Positions 23,450 to 32,891 of a stretch of 64,000 nucleotides of DNA are shown here, piece after piece. A model generated the notes under the pieces. It saw nothing but the letters and a program-made list of their open reading frames with translations, was not told where the DNA came from and ran no database searches. The position numbers and the translations under genes were made by a program. The first letter of the stretch is position 1, and every line of letters starts with the position of its first letter. The stretch is taken from the NCBI RefSeq assembly GCF_023006325.1, contig NZ_JAINDF010000005.1:1-64000 (forward strand), read 5' to 3'. The stretch comes from Kordiimonas marina (GTDB lineage Bacteria > Pseudomonadota > Alphaproteobacteria > Sphingomonadales > Kordiimonadaceae).

Positions 23450-24796
23450 TCACAAGTCGGCAGGCTCCGTAACATTTTCAAGATCACCCGCGCGAATGTC
23501 CTTTTTCCACAAGATCATGAGCACAATAAGGCCCGGCAGCGCGAGCGCGGTGGCGAGAATGAAGAAATCAACCCAACCGACGGCTTCAGACACGAAGCCG
23601 CTCGGAGCGCCCAACAAAGTTCGGGCCTGGTTACCAAGTGACGACAGGAGCGCAAACTGGGTTGCGGTAAAATTGGCGTTACAAAGCCCGGCCATATAAG
23701 CAATGACCACCGTGGTGCCCAGCCCGGTCGCGAAATTTTCAAGCCCGATTGTTATGGCCAACCGCCAGCCCTCGTTTTTACCGGCTGCAAGCCAGGCAAA
23801 ACCGAGGTTGGTTAACATCATCAACACCCCAACGAACATGAGCGTCGGATAGACTCCGGCCCGCTTGTAAAGCATCGCGCCAAGCCCGACGCCAACCATC
23901 AACGCGACGAAGCCAACGGTTTTGTTGGCTACCGCAATATCGAGGTCGGAAAAGCCCATATTGACGATCAGCGGCGAAGTCATAACCGCCGTAACCGCAT
24001 CACCCGCCTTAAACAGAAAGATAAACAGCAGGATTAGAAACCAATTGTCGCGCCGGACGAATTCTTTGAAAGGCAGGACAACCGCCTCCCTTAGCCGCAT
24101 CAAAATGGGATTCATTGGATGCGTGCGGCGTTCTTCGTTCAGGAACACATCAGCATCCGGGCGCTCAGGCTCCCCGATCACCAGCGCCGCGACGACCCCG
24201 GGGAGAAGCAGGAGCGGCAGGAGTTTTATCGCGGCCGACCACCCGTAATAATAGGCGAAAGCAACCACACCGGCCCCGGCGATAAAATTAGCGGTCCGAT
24301 AGCCGAAGACATAAGAAGCGGCGCTGTACCCCTGATCATCTGCACCGACGATCTCGATGCGGTAGGCATCAATGACGATATCCTGGCTGGCCGACAGGAA
24401 AGCAATCAACGCAGCCAGGACGGCAACGCTGTAAAGCTGGGTTGCTGGATCAAGTTCCGAGATCGCCAAAAGCGCTGCAGCCATAAGGGCTTGCAGGACA
24501 AAAAGCCAGCCGCGCCGTTGCCCGAACCGCCGGGTGATCGGCCCAAGCGGCAGCCTGTCGATCGCGGGAGACCACAGGAATTTCCAGGTGTAAAAGGTGG
24601 TAATGAGCGCAAACAGACCAACATCAGCGCGGCTCACATGCGCGCGGGACAGCCAGATTCCCATCAGCGAAAGCACAAATGTGAGCGGAAATCCGCTCGA
24701 CATGCCGAGCCCGAACGTGGCGATCGCACGCCGGTCGTGGTAGGGTCGGAGACCTTCGAGAAAGCCCCTGACCCCATCGGCCTTGTGCTGGTCCAT
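23450..24796 (-). CDS. ampG: AmpG-like muropeptide permease (MFS)
   Basis: The 448-residue protein has about 12-14 hydrophobic helices. GMSSGFPLTFVLSLMGIWL at the first helix, the segment FYTWKFLWSPAIDRLPLGPITRRFGQRRGW and FLSASQDIVIDAYRIEI are strong AmpG signatures. AmpG imports anhydromuropeptides released by cell-wall turnover, for recycling and, in some species, beta-lactamase induction. ATG 24796 has GAGGGG seven bases upstream; an ATG two codons earlier is also possible. It follows the thioesterase gene by 11 bp and is probably co-transcribed with it. The MltA-type transglycosylase elsewhere in the window could supply its substrate. Confidence 0.9.
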   Translation of the reverse strand: MDQHKADGVRGFLEGLRPYHDRRAIATFGLGMSSGFPLTFVLSLMGIWLSRAHVSRADVGLFALITTFYTWKFLWSPAIDRLPLGPITRRFGQRRGWLFVLQALMAAALLAISELDPATQLYSVAVLAALIAFLSASQDIVIDAYRIEIVGADDQGYSAASYVFGYRTANFIAGAGVVAFAYYYGWSAAIKLLPLLLLPGVVAALVIGEPERPDADVFLNEERRTHPMNPILMRLREAVVLPFKEFVRRDNWFLILLFIFLFKAGDAVTAVMTSPLIVNMGFSDLDIAVANKTVGFVALMVGVGLGAMLYKRAGVYPTLMFVGVLMMLTNLGFAWLAAGKNEGWRLAITIGLENFATGLGTTVVIAYMAGLCNANFTATQFALLSSLGNQARTLLGAPSGFVSEAVGWVDFFILATALALPGLIVLMILWKKDIRAGDLENVTEPADL

Positions 24797-24807
24797 TCCC
24801 ATACCCC

Positions 24808-25539
24808 TCAGGCCGCGATTTTAGCGGGGTCGACGGTGATCCAGAGGCCTTCGGCCTTGGCAATCAGCGTGCCGTCCGCGGCGTAAATCGCTGTTCCGCA
24901 ACGATGTTTCCGCCCCGAGGAGCCCAGGTCCCAGCCGAGGACGGTGGCGTCGCCTTCGGCCTTCAAGGGCGCGAGGATTTCGGCGCTCAGGCGGCCGAGG
25001 AGGGCGGCACGACCGGCGGCACAGGCGTAATAGCCGGTGCAATCAAGCGCCGACCAGATATAGACCGGGTCGACGTAACCATCTGATCCTGCAAGATTTT
25101 CATCGATTTTCCACGGCGCGGCGACCAGGCCGTCATGGCCTTCGACCTTATGGGCATGGATGCAGAGGCCGTCCCCGGGCGTGCGGTTATGACCGCAGAC
25201 GAAACAGCCGCCGAAGGGCTCGAACTCCACCGGACGGCCCGAGCTATCCTCAAGCGCCGCCACCGGGCTCGGCCCCAACACCAAAGGCTGTGGCATCTGC
25301 GGCACATCAAGGGTCAGGGCTGTTGCACGTGCAACACCAATGACCGTTTCACCATCATAAAGTCGTGCCTCGCCACTTTCACCCCTGAGCGTGAGGGGTT
25401 TATCGAGCGGCGGCGGCGCCTTCAGGCTCGCTTCCGCCGGGCCGTCGATCAGGCTGGCCATGAGCCCACAGGCATAGCCGCCGTTGGCGCTCGACGGTGG
25501 GCCGTTGAAACGCGACGCGATGGTAACGGTCTTTTCCAT
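24808..25539 (-). CDS. Hotdog-fold thioesterase-like protein
   Basis: The 243-residue protein has an N-terminal segment ASRFNGPPSSANGGYACGLMASLI typical of the PaaI/thioesterase hotdog family, followed by a central Cys-containing loop FGGCFVCGHNRTPGDGL. A second hotdog half begins near DPVYIWSALDCTGYYA and ends with GTAIYAADGTLIAKAEGLWI. Two halves in tandem would give one complete double-hotdog unit. The substrate is likely an acyl-CoA, but is not known. The GGAG-containing leader ends at 25540, and ampG follows 11 bp downstream. Confidence 0.78.
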   Translation of the reverse strand: MEKTVTIASRFNGPPSSANGGYACGLMASLIDGPAEASLKAPPPLDKPLTLRGESGEARLYDGETVIGVARATALTLDVPQMPQPLVLGPSPVAALEDSSGRPVEFEPFGGCFVCGHNRTPGDGLCIHAHKVEGHDGLVAAPWKIDENLAGSDGYVDPVYIWSALDCTGYYACAAGRAALLGRLSAEILAPLKAEGDATVLGWDLGSSGRKHRCGTAIYAADGTLIAKAEGLWITVDPAKIAA

Positions 25540-25552
25540 ATAGTATCCTCCC

Positions 25553-25590
25553 TGAAAGCCCTTGGGCTGGCCCCTAGTTACGGGCTTTCA
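25553..25590. repeat. Inverted repeat in the divergent thioesterase/rsmB promoter region
   Basis: TGAAAGCCC at 25553-25561 faces GGGCTTTCA at 25582-25590 with a 20-base spacer. It lies between the two divergent starts, so it could be an operator or a leader hairpin. No known site is recognised. Confidence 0.4.
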
Positions 25591-25646
25591 TCCTGCACAT
25601 GCAAGTTCGGCCTTTCAAAGGCAGGCACAATATGCCATGAGGCGCC

Positions 25647-27089
25647 ATGACCGAGCGCACAAAAAAACCAGCCTCCCCCAAATCCCAAGGGAGACCCCGG
25701 CAATACTACCCGGGAAAACCGGGAGGCAAAAAGCCAATGACCGGCAAACCGGCCGCTGCGAAAGCCAGCGCCGAGAAGCCGCGTCAGGTGCATAGCCACA
25801 GCCCGCGTGAAGCGGCGGTGCGCACGCTGCTGGCGGTGACGCTGAAAAACCGGCCGTTCGATGCCGCGCTCGATGAAATCACCAAACAGGCGGGGCTGGA
25901 CGCGCGCGATCGCGCCTTCGTCTTCAACCTCGTCATGCTGTGCCTGCGCCGTTACGGCAGTCTGAAAGCGCTGCTGGGCACGCTGATCGACCGGGGCCTC
26001 CCCCGGAATGCCACCTGGACCGAGGCCGCGCTGATTACCGGGCTCGCACAGATTTTGCTCATGCGCACAGCAGACCATGCCGCCACCCATGAAACGGTGG
26101 ATATGATCAAGACGCTGAGCGGCAAGGAACGTGGCTTCGCGGGGCTCGTGAACGCCATCCTGCGCCGCGCGATCCGCGAGCGCGACGCGCTCACAGCCAC
26201 CCTGGATGCCACGCCAGAAAAGGACCTGCCCGGCTGGCTGTGGAAAAGCTGGTCAGCGGCTTACGGCGCGGAGACCACCCGCCTGGTGGCGAAAAGCCTG
26301 CAGAGCGAGCCCAGCCTCGACATCACGGTGAAAGACGCCGCCGCCCGCGTGGCCTGGGCCGAGAAGCTGGAGGCCACTGAGTTGCCCACAGGCTCCCTCC
26401 GCCGCGCGTCCACCGACGTCACCGCGCTTGAAGGCTACGAAAGCGGCGACTGGTGGGTGCAGGATATGGCCGCCGCCATCCCGGCAACGCTGCTTGGCGA
26501 CCTCACGGGCAAATCCGTGCTCGATCTATGCGCGGCCCCCGGCGGCAAGACCCTGCAGCTGGCAAGCCTGGGCGCCAAGGTCACGGCAGTCGACCGCTCG
26601 GAAAACCGGCTCAAGCGGCTGTCGGCCAACCTGGCGCGCACCGGCCTCAAGGCCGACATCAAGGTCGGCGATGCCGCGCGCTTCAAACCGGCTGAGCCTA
26701 CGGACCATATCCTCCTCGACGCGCCGTGCAGCGCCACCGGCACGCTGCGCCGCAACCCGGACCTTCTGTGGTCGAAATCACCCGAGGATGTCGCCAAGCT
26801 GACCGCGCTTCAGGCCCGCATCCTCGACCATGCCTTCAGCCTGCTGCCGGTGGGCGGCACGCTTGTCTACTGTGTCTGCTCGCTGGAGCCCGGTGAGGGC
26901 AGGGACCAGATCGCCGCGTTCCTCGCCCACACCAAGGCCGCGAAACGCGTGGCGATTGGGGCCGCTGAGGTGGGCGACCTGGCCGAGCTGATCACCGAAG
27001 AGGGCGACCTTTTGTGCCTGCCGTCCTGCCTTGCAGAGAGCGGCGGGATGGACGGCTTTTACGCCGCCCGGCTCACCCGGCAGGAATAA
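25647..27089 (+). CDS. rsmB: RsmB/NOP-family 16S rRNA cytosine-C5 methyltransferase
   Basis: The 480-residue protein methylates C967 (E. coli numbering) of 16S rRNA in RsmB enzymes. A basic, disordered N-terminus (1-50) is followed by a NusB-like domain beginning [13 protein letters not shown] at about 52. The methyltransferase part has [16 protein letters not shown] (motif I), [18 protein letters not shown] with the catalytic-release Cys, and [13 protein letters not shown] with the second Cys. DLLW after the PCSATG motif is also typical. Rpe follows by 71 bp, an order common in alphaproteobacteria. Confidence 0.93.
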   Translation: MTERTKKPASPKSQGRPRQYYPGKPGGKKPMTGKPAAAKASAEKPRQVHSHSPREAAVRTLLAVTLKNRPFDAALDEITKQAGLDARDRAFVFNLVMLCLRRYGSLKALLGTLIDRGLPRNATWTEAALITGLAQILLMRTADHAATHETVDMIKTLSGKERGFAGLVNAILRRAIRERDALTATLDATPEKDLPGWLWKSWSAAYGAETTRLVAKSLQSEPSLDITVKDAAARVAWAEKLEATELPTGSLRRASTDVTALEGYESGDWWVQDMAAAIPATLLGDLTGKSVLDLCAAPGGKTLQLASLGAKVTAVDRSENRLKRLSANLARTGLKADIKVGDAARFKPAEPTDHILLDAPCSATGTLRRNPDLLWSKSPEDVAKLTALQARILDHAFSLLPVGGTLVYCVCSLEPGEGRDQIAAFLAHTKAAKRVAIGAAEVGDLAELITEEGDLLCLPSCLAESGGMDGFYAARLTRQE

Positions 27090-27160
27090 GCCAAAAAATC
27101 GTGACGCGGCCCCCTTCTGCACGCTTGCGGGAGCGAGGCCAAACTGATAGGAAAAACCCC

Positions 27161-27820
27161 ATGCAAAAGCCGACCCGCATAGCACCGTCGATCCTGTCCG
27201 CCGACTTCGCCCGCCTGGGCGAGGAAGTCCGTGCCGTTGACGAAGCCGGTGCCGACTATATCCATATCGATGTGATGGACGGCCATTTCGTCCCCAACAT
27301 CACCATCGGCCCGGATGTGGTTAAAGCCTTGCGGCCACACACGAAAAAGGTGTTCGACGTCCATCTGATGATCGCGCCGGTCGATCCCTATATCGAGGCG
27401 TTCGCCGCCGCAGGCGCGGATATCATCACGGCCCATGTGGAAGCCGGCGCGCATACCCACCGCACGCTGCAGGCCATCAAGGCCACCGGAGCCAAGGCCG
27501 GGGTTTCCTTGAACCCGTCCACGCCTGAAAGCAGCATCGACTATCTTTATGAAGAGCTGGACCTGATCCTGGTGATGTCCGTCAACCCGGGCTTCGGTGG
27601 CCAGAGCTTCATCTCAAGCCAACTGAGGAAGATTGAAGCCATCCGCAAGCGCATCGATGCGCTCGGGCTCGACATCGACCTTGAAGTTGATGGGGGCGTC
27701 AACGCCGAAACCGCCAAGCAGGTCATTGCCGCCGGGGCCGACGTTCTCGTCGCCGGCAGCGCTACCTTTGGGGGCGGGGCGTCCATGTATGCCGCCAACA
27801 TGAAGGCTCTTAGAGGATAA
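27161..27820 (+). CDS. rpe: Ribulose-phosphate 3-epimerase
   Basis: The 219-residue TIM-barrel enzyme interconverts ribulose 5-phosphate and xylulose 5-phosphate in the pentose phosphate pathway. Signatures are [15 protein letters not shown] at the N-terminus, [16 protein letters not shown] with catalytic Asp and metal-binding His, [22 protein letters not shown] and [12 protein letters not shown]. Length is standard. The ATG at 27161 was chosen because the preceding in-frame segment overlaps the rsmB end and has no family similarity. Confidence 0.97.
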   Translation: MQKPTRIAPSILSADFARLGEEVRAVDEAGADYIHIDVMDGHFVPNITIGPDVVKALRPHTKKVFDVHLMIAPVDPYIEAFAAAGADIITAHVEAGAHTHRTLQAIKATGAKAGVSLNPSTPESSIDYLYEELDLILVMSVNPGFGGQSFISSQLRKIEAIRKRIDALGLDIDLEVDGGVNAETAKQVIAAGADVLVAGSATFGGGASMYAANMKALRG

Positions 27821-27860
27821 CCCTTAGGGGCCACACCGTTACGAAAGGGAGCAGGCGGCG

Positions 27861-29600
27861 ATGAACGCGGCCTTCGATCAGATTGCCGGCTATGCATCCA
27901 AGGCGCCGCTCACGCGCGTGACGCTCAGGCGCGACCAAGGCCCCGGCTTCCTGGTCCAGCTTTTCACCCGCGCCGGACGGCAGGTCCGCGAATGGGGGTA
28001 TGGCTCCGCGCTTTATAGCCCGCGGCTTAAAGGCCGCCACCCGGTCAAGCTGCTGGCGAGCCCCGATGACCCGGCCCCCGGCAACGCCACACTCGGGTCC
28101 GCCATTTTCGGCGGCGACATGCTGCATGAAGGCGAACGCCGCGCGCTCGGTGAAGACTTCTGGGACCATCTGCACACCGCCTCCCCCGAATTCCGCAAAT
28201 ATGCCCACAGCTTCCACTGGCTGCAGGACCTGGCCCAGGTCGGCGACCAGGTGAAAGCGCGCGACGCTGGTGAGACCATCCTCGGCTGGTGGCTGCCCTA
28301 CGGCGAAAACTGGGACGCTGAAATCTGGCAGGCGGAAACGCTGGCGCGCAGGCTGATCAACTGGCTGGTCCATGCGCCGCTCATTCTGTCGGCGAAGGAT
28401 CTTATCTACCGCTCCAGCGTTCTCAATAGCATGGCGCGCCAGACCCGCCACCTGATGCGCACGCACGGCGATGCCGACGCAGGCCTGCCGCAGGTCTATA
28501 CCGGCGTGGCGCTGATGCTGGCCGGGCTGCTGCTGCCGGGCGGCGACGCCTGGCTCGCCCGCGGCACCAAGGCGCTTGAGCGCACGCTGACGGCCTTCAT
28601 CCTGCCGGACGGCGGGCCCGCGAGCCGCAACACGTCGGACGCCATCCGCACCATGCAGCTCTTGATCCTCGTGCGCGGCGCCGCCATCGACACCAACAAG
28701 GTCCCGCCGAACTGGTTGCAGACCACGCTGGACCGGATCGCGCCTTTTGTGCGCGCCATGCGCCATGCCGACGGCAGCTTCGCGCAGTTTGCCGGTGTCT
28801 CCGCCGAAGGCGGCCACGGCACCGATGCGATCCTCGCGGCTTCCGAGGCCCGCGGCAAGGCGATCGAAAACGCCGCCCACACCGGCTTCCAGCGCATCGC
28901 CGCAGGCACCAGCCTCTTGATCGCCGACGCCGGGACACCGCCCGCACCGGCCCTGTCCGGCCGGTCGCACGCCGGGACCGGGTCGTTCGAGTTTTCGGTC
29001 GGACAGGAACGCATGATCGTCAACGTCGGCCCGGCGTCCAGGCGCGGCACCATCCCGGACCTGGACCGGCTTTCACGCACCACCGCCGCGCATTCGGCGC
29101 TGGTGATCGGCGACCGCAACAGCACGCGCATTCTGGATGACGGACGACTGGGCCCGGGTGTGGCCGAAACGCTGACCATCCGCGAAGTATCGGACGAAGG
29201 CGTGCACCTGAAGGTGCTGCATGACGGCTACCTCAAGCGCTTCGGCGTCAAGCATGAACGCAGCTTCTTCATGGAAAGCGACGGCAAGCGCCTGCGCGGC
29301 AGCGACAAGGTTTTCGGGCCGAAGCTCAAGAAGCTGGGGGACCGGGAGATCATCCTGCGCTTCCACCTGCACCCGGACATCTCGGCGCTCAAGGCACCGG
29401 ATGGCCGGATTACGCTTGAGACCAAAAGCGGCAAGACATGGATTTTCGATGTGGATGGCGGCGACGCCGAGATAGAGGACAGCCTTTACCTCAGCCGGCC
29501 CGATCATCCGCGTCCCACCCGCCAGATTGTGGTGCGGGTGGACCGGGAGGGGACAAACGCGCCCATCTGTAATTGGGTATTGAGTGAGATGAGCCTCTGA
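27861..29600 (+). CDS. Heparinase II/III family protein
   Basis: The 579-residue protein has an N-terminal helical (alpha/alpha toroid-like) half with WDHLHTASPEFRKYAHSFHWL and GWWLPYGENWDAEIWQAETLARRLINWL, and a C-terminal beta half starting near FEFSVGQERMIVNVG, which matches the heparinase II/III C-terminal domain. HSALVIGDRNST supplies a histidine typical of that domain. No signal peptide is visible, which is unusual for a secreted lyase. Placement between rpe and purH is recurrent in alphaproteobacteria, but the substrate is unknown; a cell-envelope or storage polysaccharide is a guess. Confidence 0.87.
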   Translation: MNAAFDQIAGYASKAPLTRVTLRRDQGPGFLVQLFTRAGRQVREWGYGSALYSPRLKGRHPVKLLASPDDPAPGNATLGSAIFGGDMLHEGERRALGEDFWDHLHTASPEFRKYAHSFHWLQDLAQVGDQVKARDAGETILGWWLPYGENWDAEIWQAETLARRLINWLVHAPLILSAKDLIYRSSVLNSMARQTRHLMRTHGDADAGLPQVYTGVALMLAGLLLPGGDAWLARGTKALERTLTAFILPDGGPASRNTSDAIRTMQLLILVRGAAIDTNKVPPNWLQTTLDRIAPFVRAMRHADGSFAQFAGVSAEGGHGTDAILAASEARGKAIENAAHTGFQRIAAGTSLLIADAGTPPAPALSGRSHAGTGSFEFSVGQERMIVNVGPASRRGTIPDLDRLSRTTAAHSALVIGDRNSTRILDDGRLGPGVAETLTIREVSDEGVHLKVLHDGYLKRFGVKHERSFFMESDGKRLRGSDKVFGPKLKKLGDREIILRFHLHPDISALKAPDGRITLETKSGKTWIFDVDGGDAEIEDSLYLSRPDHPRPTRQIVVRVDREGTNAPICNWVLSEMSL

Positions 29601-29665
29601 CACCCGCCGGGAAACACGGACCCGCGCAAGAGACGAGGCCAAATTTGGATAAGGCAAACTGAACA

Positions 29666-31246
29666 ATGGATACAGTCACCATCAAACGCGCGCTTCTGTC
29701 TGTTTCGGACAAGACCGGTCTTCTGGACCTCGCCAAGGTCTTGGCCGATAAGGGCGTCGAAATCCTGTCAACCGGCGGCTCCGCCAAAATGATCCGCGAC
29801 GCGGGCATCAAGGTGCGCGAAGTGGCGGATTATACCGGCTTCCCGGAAATGATGGACGGGCGGGTCAAGACCCTGCACCCGAAAATCCACGGCGGGCTTC
29901 TGGCGCTACGTGACAATGACGACCACGTGAAAGCGATGAAGGACCACGACATCGGCGCAATCGACCTAGTGGCGGTGAACCTGTATCCGTTCGAAGCAAC
30001 GGTGGCCTCCGGCGCCGACTTCGAAACCTGCATCGAAAATATCGACATCGGCGGCCCGTCGATGGTGCGCTCGGCCGCGAAAAACCACCGCTCGGTCGCC
30101 ATCATCACCGACCCGGCCGACTATGCCGCGGTCATCAACGAGATCGAAGCCACCGGCGGCACCAGCCATGAGACCCGCCGCAAGCTTGCGGCCAAGGCCT
30201 ACAGCCGCACCGGCGCCTATGACGCTGCCATCAGCCAGTGGTTCGCGGGCCAGATCGGCGAAGACTTCCCGGACCGGATGCCGTTCGCGGGCGTGAAGGT
30301 GCAGGAATGCCGCTACGGCGAAAACCCGCACCAGGTTGCCGCCTTCTACAAAAACTCGGAAAACCGCCCCGGCATCTCGACCGCCGTCCAGCACCAGGGC
30401 AAGGAACTTTCCTACAATAACCTCAACGACACCGACGCGGCGTTTGAGCTGGTCAGCGAATTTGACCCGGCCGTGCCGACCGTCGCCATCATCAAGCACG
30501 CCAACCCGTGCGGTGTGGCAACAGGCAGCTCCCTCAAGGAAGCCTACGAGAAAGCGCTCAAGTGCGATTCCGTTTCGGCCTTCGGCGGCATCGTGGCGCT
30601 GAATGGCGAGCTGGACGCGGAAACGGCTGAAGAGATCATCAAGATCTTCACCGAGGTCATCATCGCGCCGAGCGTTTCGGATGAGGCCAAGGCCATCATC
30701 GCCAAGAAGAAGAACCTTCGCCTCCTGACCACCGGCGGCCTTGCCCAGCCGGGGCAGGCAGCCAAGATGGTCAAGTCGGTCGCGGGCGGCTTCCTGGTGC
30801 AGAACCGGGATACGGGCCGCGTCACGCTCGACGACCTCAAGGTGGTGACCAAGCGCGCGCCCAGTGAGGCTGAACTGAAGGACATGCTGTTCGCCTTCCA
30901 GGTCGCCAAGCATGTGAAATCCAACGCCATCGTTTATGTGCGGGACGGCATGACCGTCGGCGTCGGCGCCGGCCAGATGAACCGCCGTGACAGCAGCCGC
31001 ATCGCCGCCATCCGTGCCGGTGAAGCCGCCGAGATGGCCGGGGAGAGCGAAAGCCTCGCCAAGGGCTCGGTCGTCGCCTCGGACGCCTTCTTCCCGTTCG
31101 CCGACGGCCTGCTCGCCGCCGCCGAAGCCGGGGCCACCGCGGTTATCCAGCCGGGCGGATCCATGCGCGACGATGAAGTGATCCAGGCTGCCGACGAAGC
31201 CGGCCTCGCCATGGTCTTCACCGGGATGCGCCACTTCCGCCACTAA
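29666..31246 (+). CDS. purH: Bifunctional AICAR transformylase / IMP cyclohydrolase
   Basis: The 526-residue enzyme performs the last two steps of purine synthesis to IMP. The N-terminal IMP cyclohydrolase domain (about 1-195) carries [28 protein letters not shown] and [18 protein letters not shown]. The C-terminal transformylase domain has [16 protein letters not shown] with the Lys-His pair, and AFGGIVALN, ending in a family-typical [13 protein letters not shown] terminator hairpin follows. The gene is 65 bp after the heparinase-family gene, possibly in the same transcript. Confidence 0.98.
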   Translation: MDTVTIKRALLSVSDKTGLLDLAKVLADKGVEILSTGGSAKMIRDAGIKVREVADYTGFPEMMDGRVKTLHPKIHGGLLALRDNDDHVKAMKDHDIGAIDLVAVNLYPFEATVASGADFETCIENIDIGGPSMVRSAAKNHRSVAIITDPADYAAVINEIEATGGTSHETRRKLAAKAYSRTGAYDAAISQWFAGQIGEDFPDRMPFAGVKVQECRYGENPHQVAAFYKNSENRPGISTAVQHQGKELSYNNLNDTDAAFELVSEFDPAVPTVAIIKHANPCGVATGSSLKEAYEKALKCDSVSAFGGIVALNGELDAETAEEIIKIFTEVIIAPSVSDEAKAIIAKKKNLRLLTTGGLAQPGQAAKMVKSVAGGFLVQNRDTGRVTLDDLKVVTKRAPSEAELKDMLFAFQVAKHVKSNAIVYVRDGMTVGVGAGQMNRRDSSRIAAIRAGEAAEMAGESESLAKGSVVASDAFFPFADGLLAAAEAGATAVIQPGGSMRDDEVIQAADEAGLAMVFTGMRHFRH

Positions 31247-31269
31247 GGCAGGCGCCCCGCAGAAACGAC

Positions 31270-31307
31270 AAAGCCCCCGGCATTAACCGCCGGGGGCTTT
31301 TTCTTTT
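31270..31307 (+). terminator. Intrinsic terminator after purH
   Basis: AAAGCCCCCGGC at 31270-31281 pairs with GCCGGGGGCTTT at 31289-31300 over ATTAACC, followed by TTCTTTT. It closes the rsmB-purH group. Confidence 0.93.
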
Positions 31308-31336
31308 CGCACCAAGCACTGATCCCACACACCTAT

Positions 31337-31435
31337 GTCATTCCGGCACTTGATGCCGGAATCCATGGTGAGTCTGCCGCGGACATCGCTGTCTCAAACA
31401 GGGGTGTGGATTCCGGGGTCACGCCCCGGAATGAC
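31337..31435. repeat. 99-bp palindromic intergenic repeat (REP/MITE-like)
   Basis: The ends GTCATTCCGG and CCGGAATGAC are inverted. Inside lie two strong hairpins: TTCCGGCA with TGCCGGAA (31341-31361), and ATTCCGGGG with CCCCGGAAT (31410-31432), and GGAATCCA also faces TGGATTCC. The element lies between the purH terminator and the VOC gene, as dispersed palindromic repeats commonly do. Only one copy occurs here. Confidence 0.75.
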
Positions 31436-31470
31436 AAGGGTGGGAGAGGCACAAGCGCGCTTAACTTCCC

Positions 31471-31860
31471 TCAGCCTGCTTCCTCGGGGAACTGAGCGAA
31501 GGTGACGAAATGGCCGCCGGGTTCGCGGTAGCCGGTTTCTTTCGAGCCGTAGAAGGTCTCGCGCCGCGGCATGATGACCGTCTCGCCCTTAAGCGCCTTG
31601 TCGGCGGCGTCGATATCGTCCACCTGCACGAACAGAAGCACGGGCGCGGTTTGCACGGCGTCGGCGAAGGCGGCCGAATCCTCGGCAATCGAGGTCTTGG
31701 TCTGCACCATCACTTCAACGTCGCCGTTTGAGAGGATGGCGAACCCCATATGGTCGCCCTCCGGCACCGAAACGGTGATCTTGAACCCGACATGGGCAAA
31801 GAAGGCCGCCGTCGGCTCGATACGCTCAACCGGCAGGACCGGGGTCAGGGATTTGATCAT
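31471..31860 (-). CDS. VOC (glyoxalase/bleomycin-resistance-like) family protein
   Basis: The 129-residue protein starts at ATG 31860 with GAGGAG seven bases upstream. It opens LTPVLPVERIEPTAAFFAHVGF, the first beta-alpha-beta unit of the vicinal oxygen chelate fold, and repeats it with VLLFVQVDDIDAADKAL. The end, GYREPGGHFVTFAQF, carries the second-module metal-ligand region. Members include dioxygenases, glyoxalases and antibiotic-binding proteins; substrate cannot be inferred. It is divergent from cmk by about 190 bp. Confidence 0.82.
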   Translation of the reverse strand: MIKSLTPVLPVERIEPTAAFFAHVGFKITVSVPEGDHMGFAILSNGDVEVMVQTKTSIAEDSAAFADAVQTAPVLLFVQVDDIDAADKALKGETVIMPRRETFYGSKETGYREPGGHFVTFAQFPEEAG

Positions 31861-32051
31861 GGCTTCACTCCTCAATCTGGCCAGGCAGGCACCATGGAAC
31901 GGGCGCCGGGCGCCGTCGTGGCTCGGTGCTTTATATGTTCGCTATTTGTTCTTTTTATCATACCCCGAGGAGGAGTCAAAGCCGCATTTGTGGCTGGCGG
32001 GAGGTCCCGCTTTCGGCCTATAAGGCGGGCAAAGTTAAGGGGTGATTCGCT

Positions 32052-32684
32052 ATGATTATCGCGATCGACGGCCCGGCGGCGGCGGGCAAGGGCACATTGG
32101 CGCGCAGGCTGGCGCACGATTTCGGCTTCGCTTATCTGGACACCGGCGCACTGTACCGCGCCGTGGGCCTGAGCGTGCTGCGCGCGGGGGGGGACCCGGC
32201 TGACGCGGCTGCGGCGACCGAAGCTTCCGCCCGGTTGGACCTCGCGCTCATGGACGACCCCGAGCTCCGGACCGAAGCCACCGGGGGCGCTGCCTCCAAG
32301 GTTGCCGCCGTGCCGGCCGTGCGCGCCAACCTGTTGGCATTCCAGCGTAATTTCGCCAAAAACCCGCCTGACGGCAAGCCCGGCGCCGTGCTGGATGGCC
32401 GCGATATCGGCACCGTCGTCTGCCCGGACGCCGACGTGAAACTGTTCGTGACCGCCTCCCCGGAGGAGCGCGCGCGCCGACGCACGCTCGAAATGGAAGG
32501 CCGTGGCGAGGCCGCCGATTTCGAGGCAATCCTCAAAGATGTGAAGGCCCGGGACGACCGCGACATGAACCGCGCCGACGCGCCCTTGAGGCCCGCGGAA
32601 GATGCCCTCTTGCTTGACACGACCAATTTAGCTATAGACGCCGTGTTTTTAAGGGCGGCCGAGCAGGTGAAAGCCAGGCTCTGA
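32052..32684 (+). CDS. cmk: Cytidylate kinase
   Basis: The 210-residue enzyme phosphorylates CMP and dCMP for nucleotide recycling. The P-loop [15 protein letters not shown] is at residues 7-21, followed by [13 protein letters not shown] and a lid-region [38 protein letters not shown] is the family signature, and [18 protein letters not shown] ends it. It is followed by rpsA, the usual order. In relatives aroA often precedes it directly; here the upstream neighbour is a VOC gene. Confidence 0.96.
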   Translation: MIIAIDGPAAAGKGTLARRLAHDFGFAYLDTGALYRAVGLSVLRAGGDPADAAAATEASARLDLALMDDPELRTEATGGAASKVAAVPAVRANLLAFQRNFAKNPPDGKPGAVLDGRDIGTVVCPDADVKLFVTASPEERARRRTLEMEGRGEAADFEAILKDVKARDDRDMNRADAPLRPAEDALLLDTTNLAIDAVFLRAAEQVKARL

Positions 32685-32718
32685 CGCCCCAACAGCCGAA
32701 GACGCTGCACAGGAACCC

Positions 32719-32764
32719 TCCGGGGCCGACCATCAGGACGGCCGATCCGGACTTTTGTTGTTGG
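32719..32764 (+). terminator. Hairpin with T-rich tail between cmk and rpsA
   Basis: TCCGG-GGCCG at 32719-32728 pairs with CGGCC at 32739-32743 and CCGGA at 32747-32751, with a GAT bulge and a 10-base loop. CTTTTGTTGTT follows. It could end cmk transcripts or act as an attenuator in a long rpsA leader. Confidence 0.55.
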
Positions 32765-32891
32765 TGTTTAGGCTTCCGGGGGACCGGAAAAGGGCGGGAT
32801 GGTCCCGACCCTTACTTTAACCCCCTCGGGAGAAGACCGCCGGAGCCAACCGGCAGGCACGAAAATGAATGAACTTGAAAGGATACCATCC

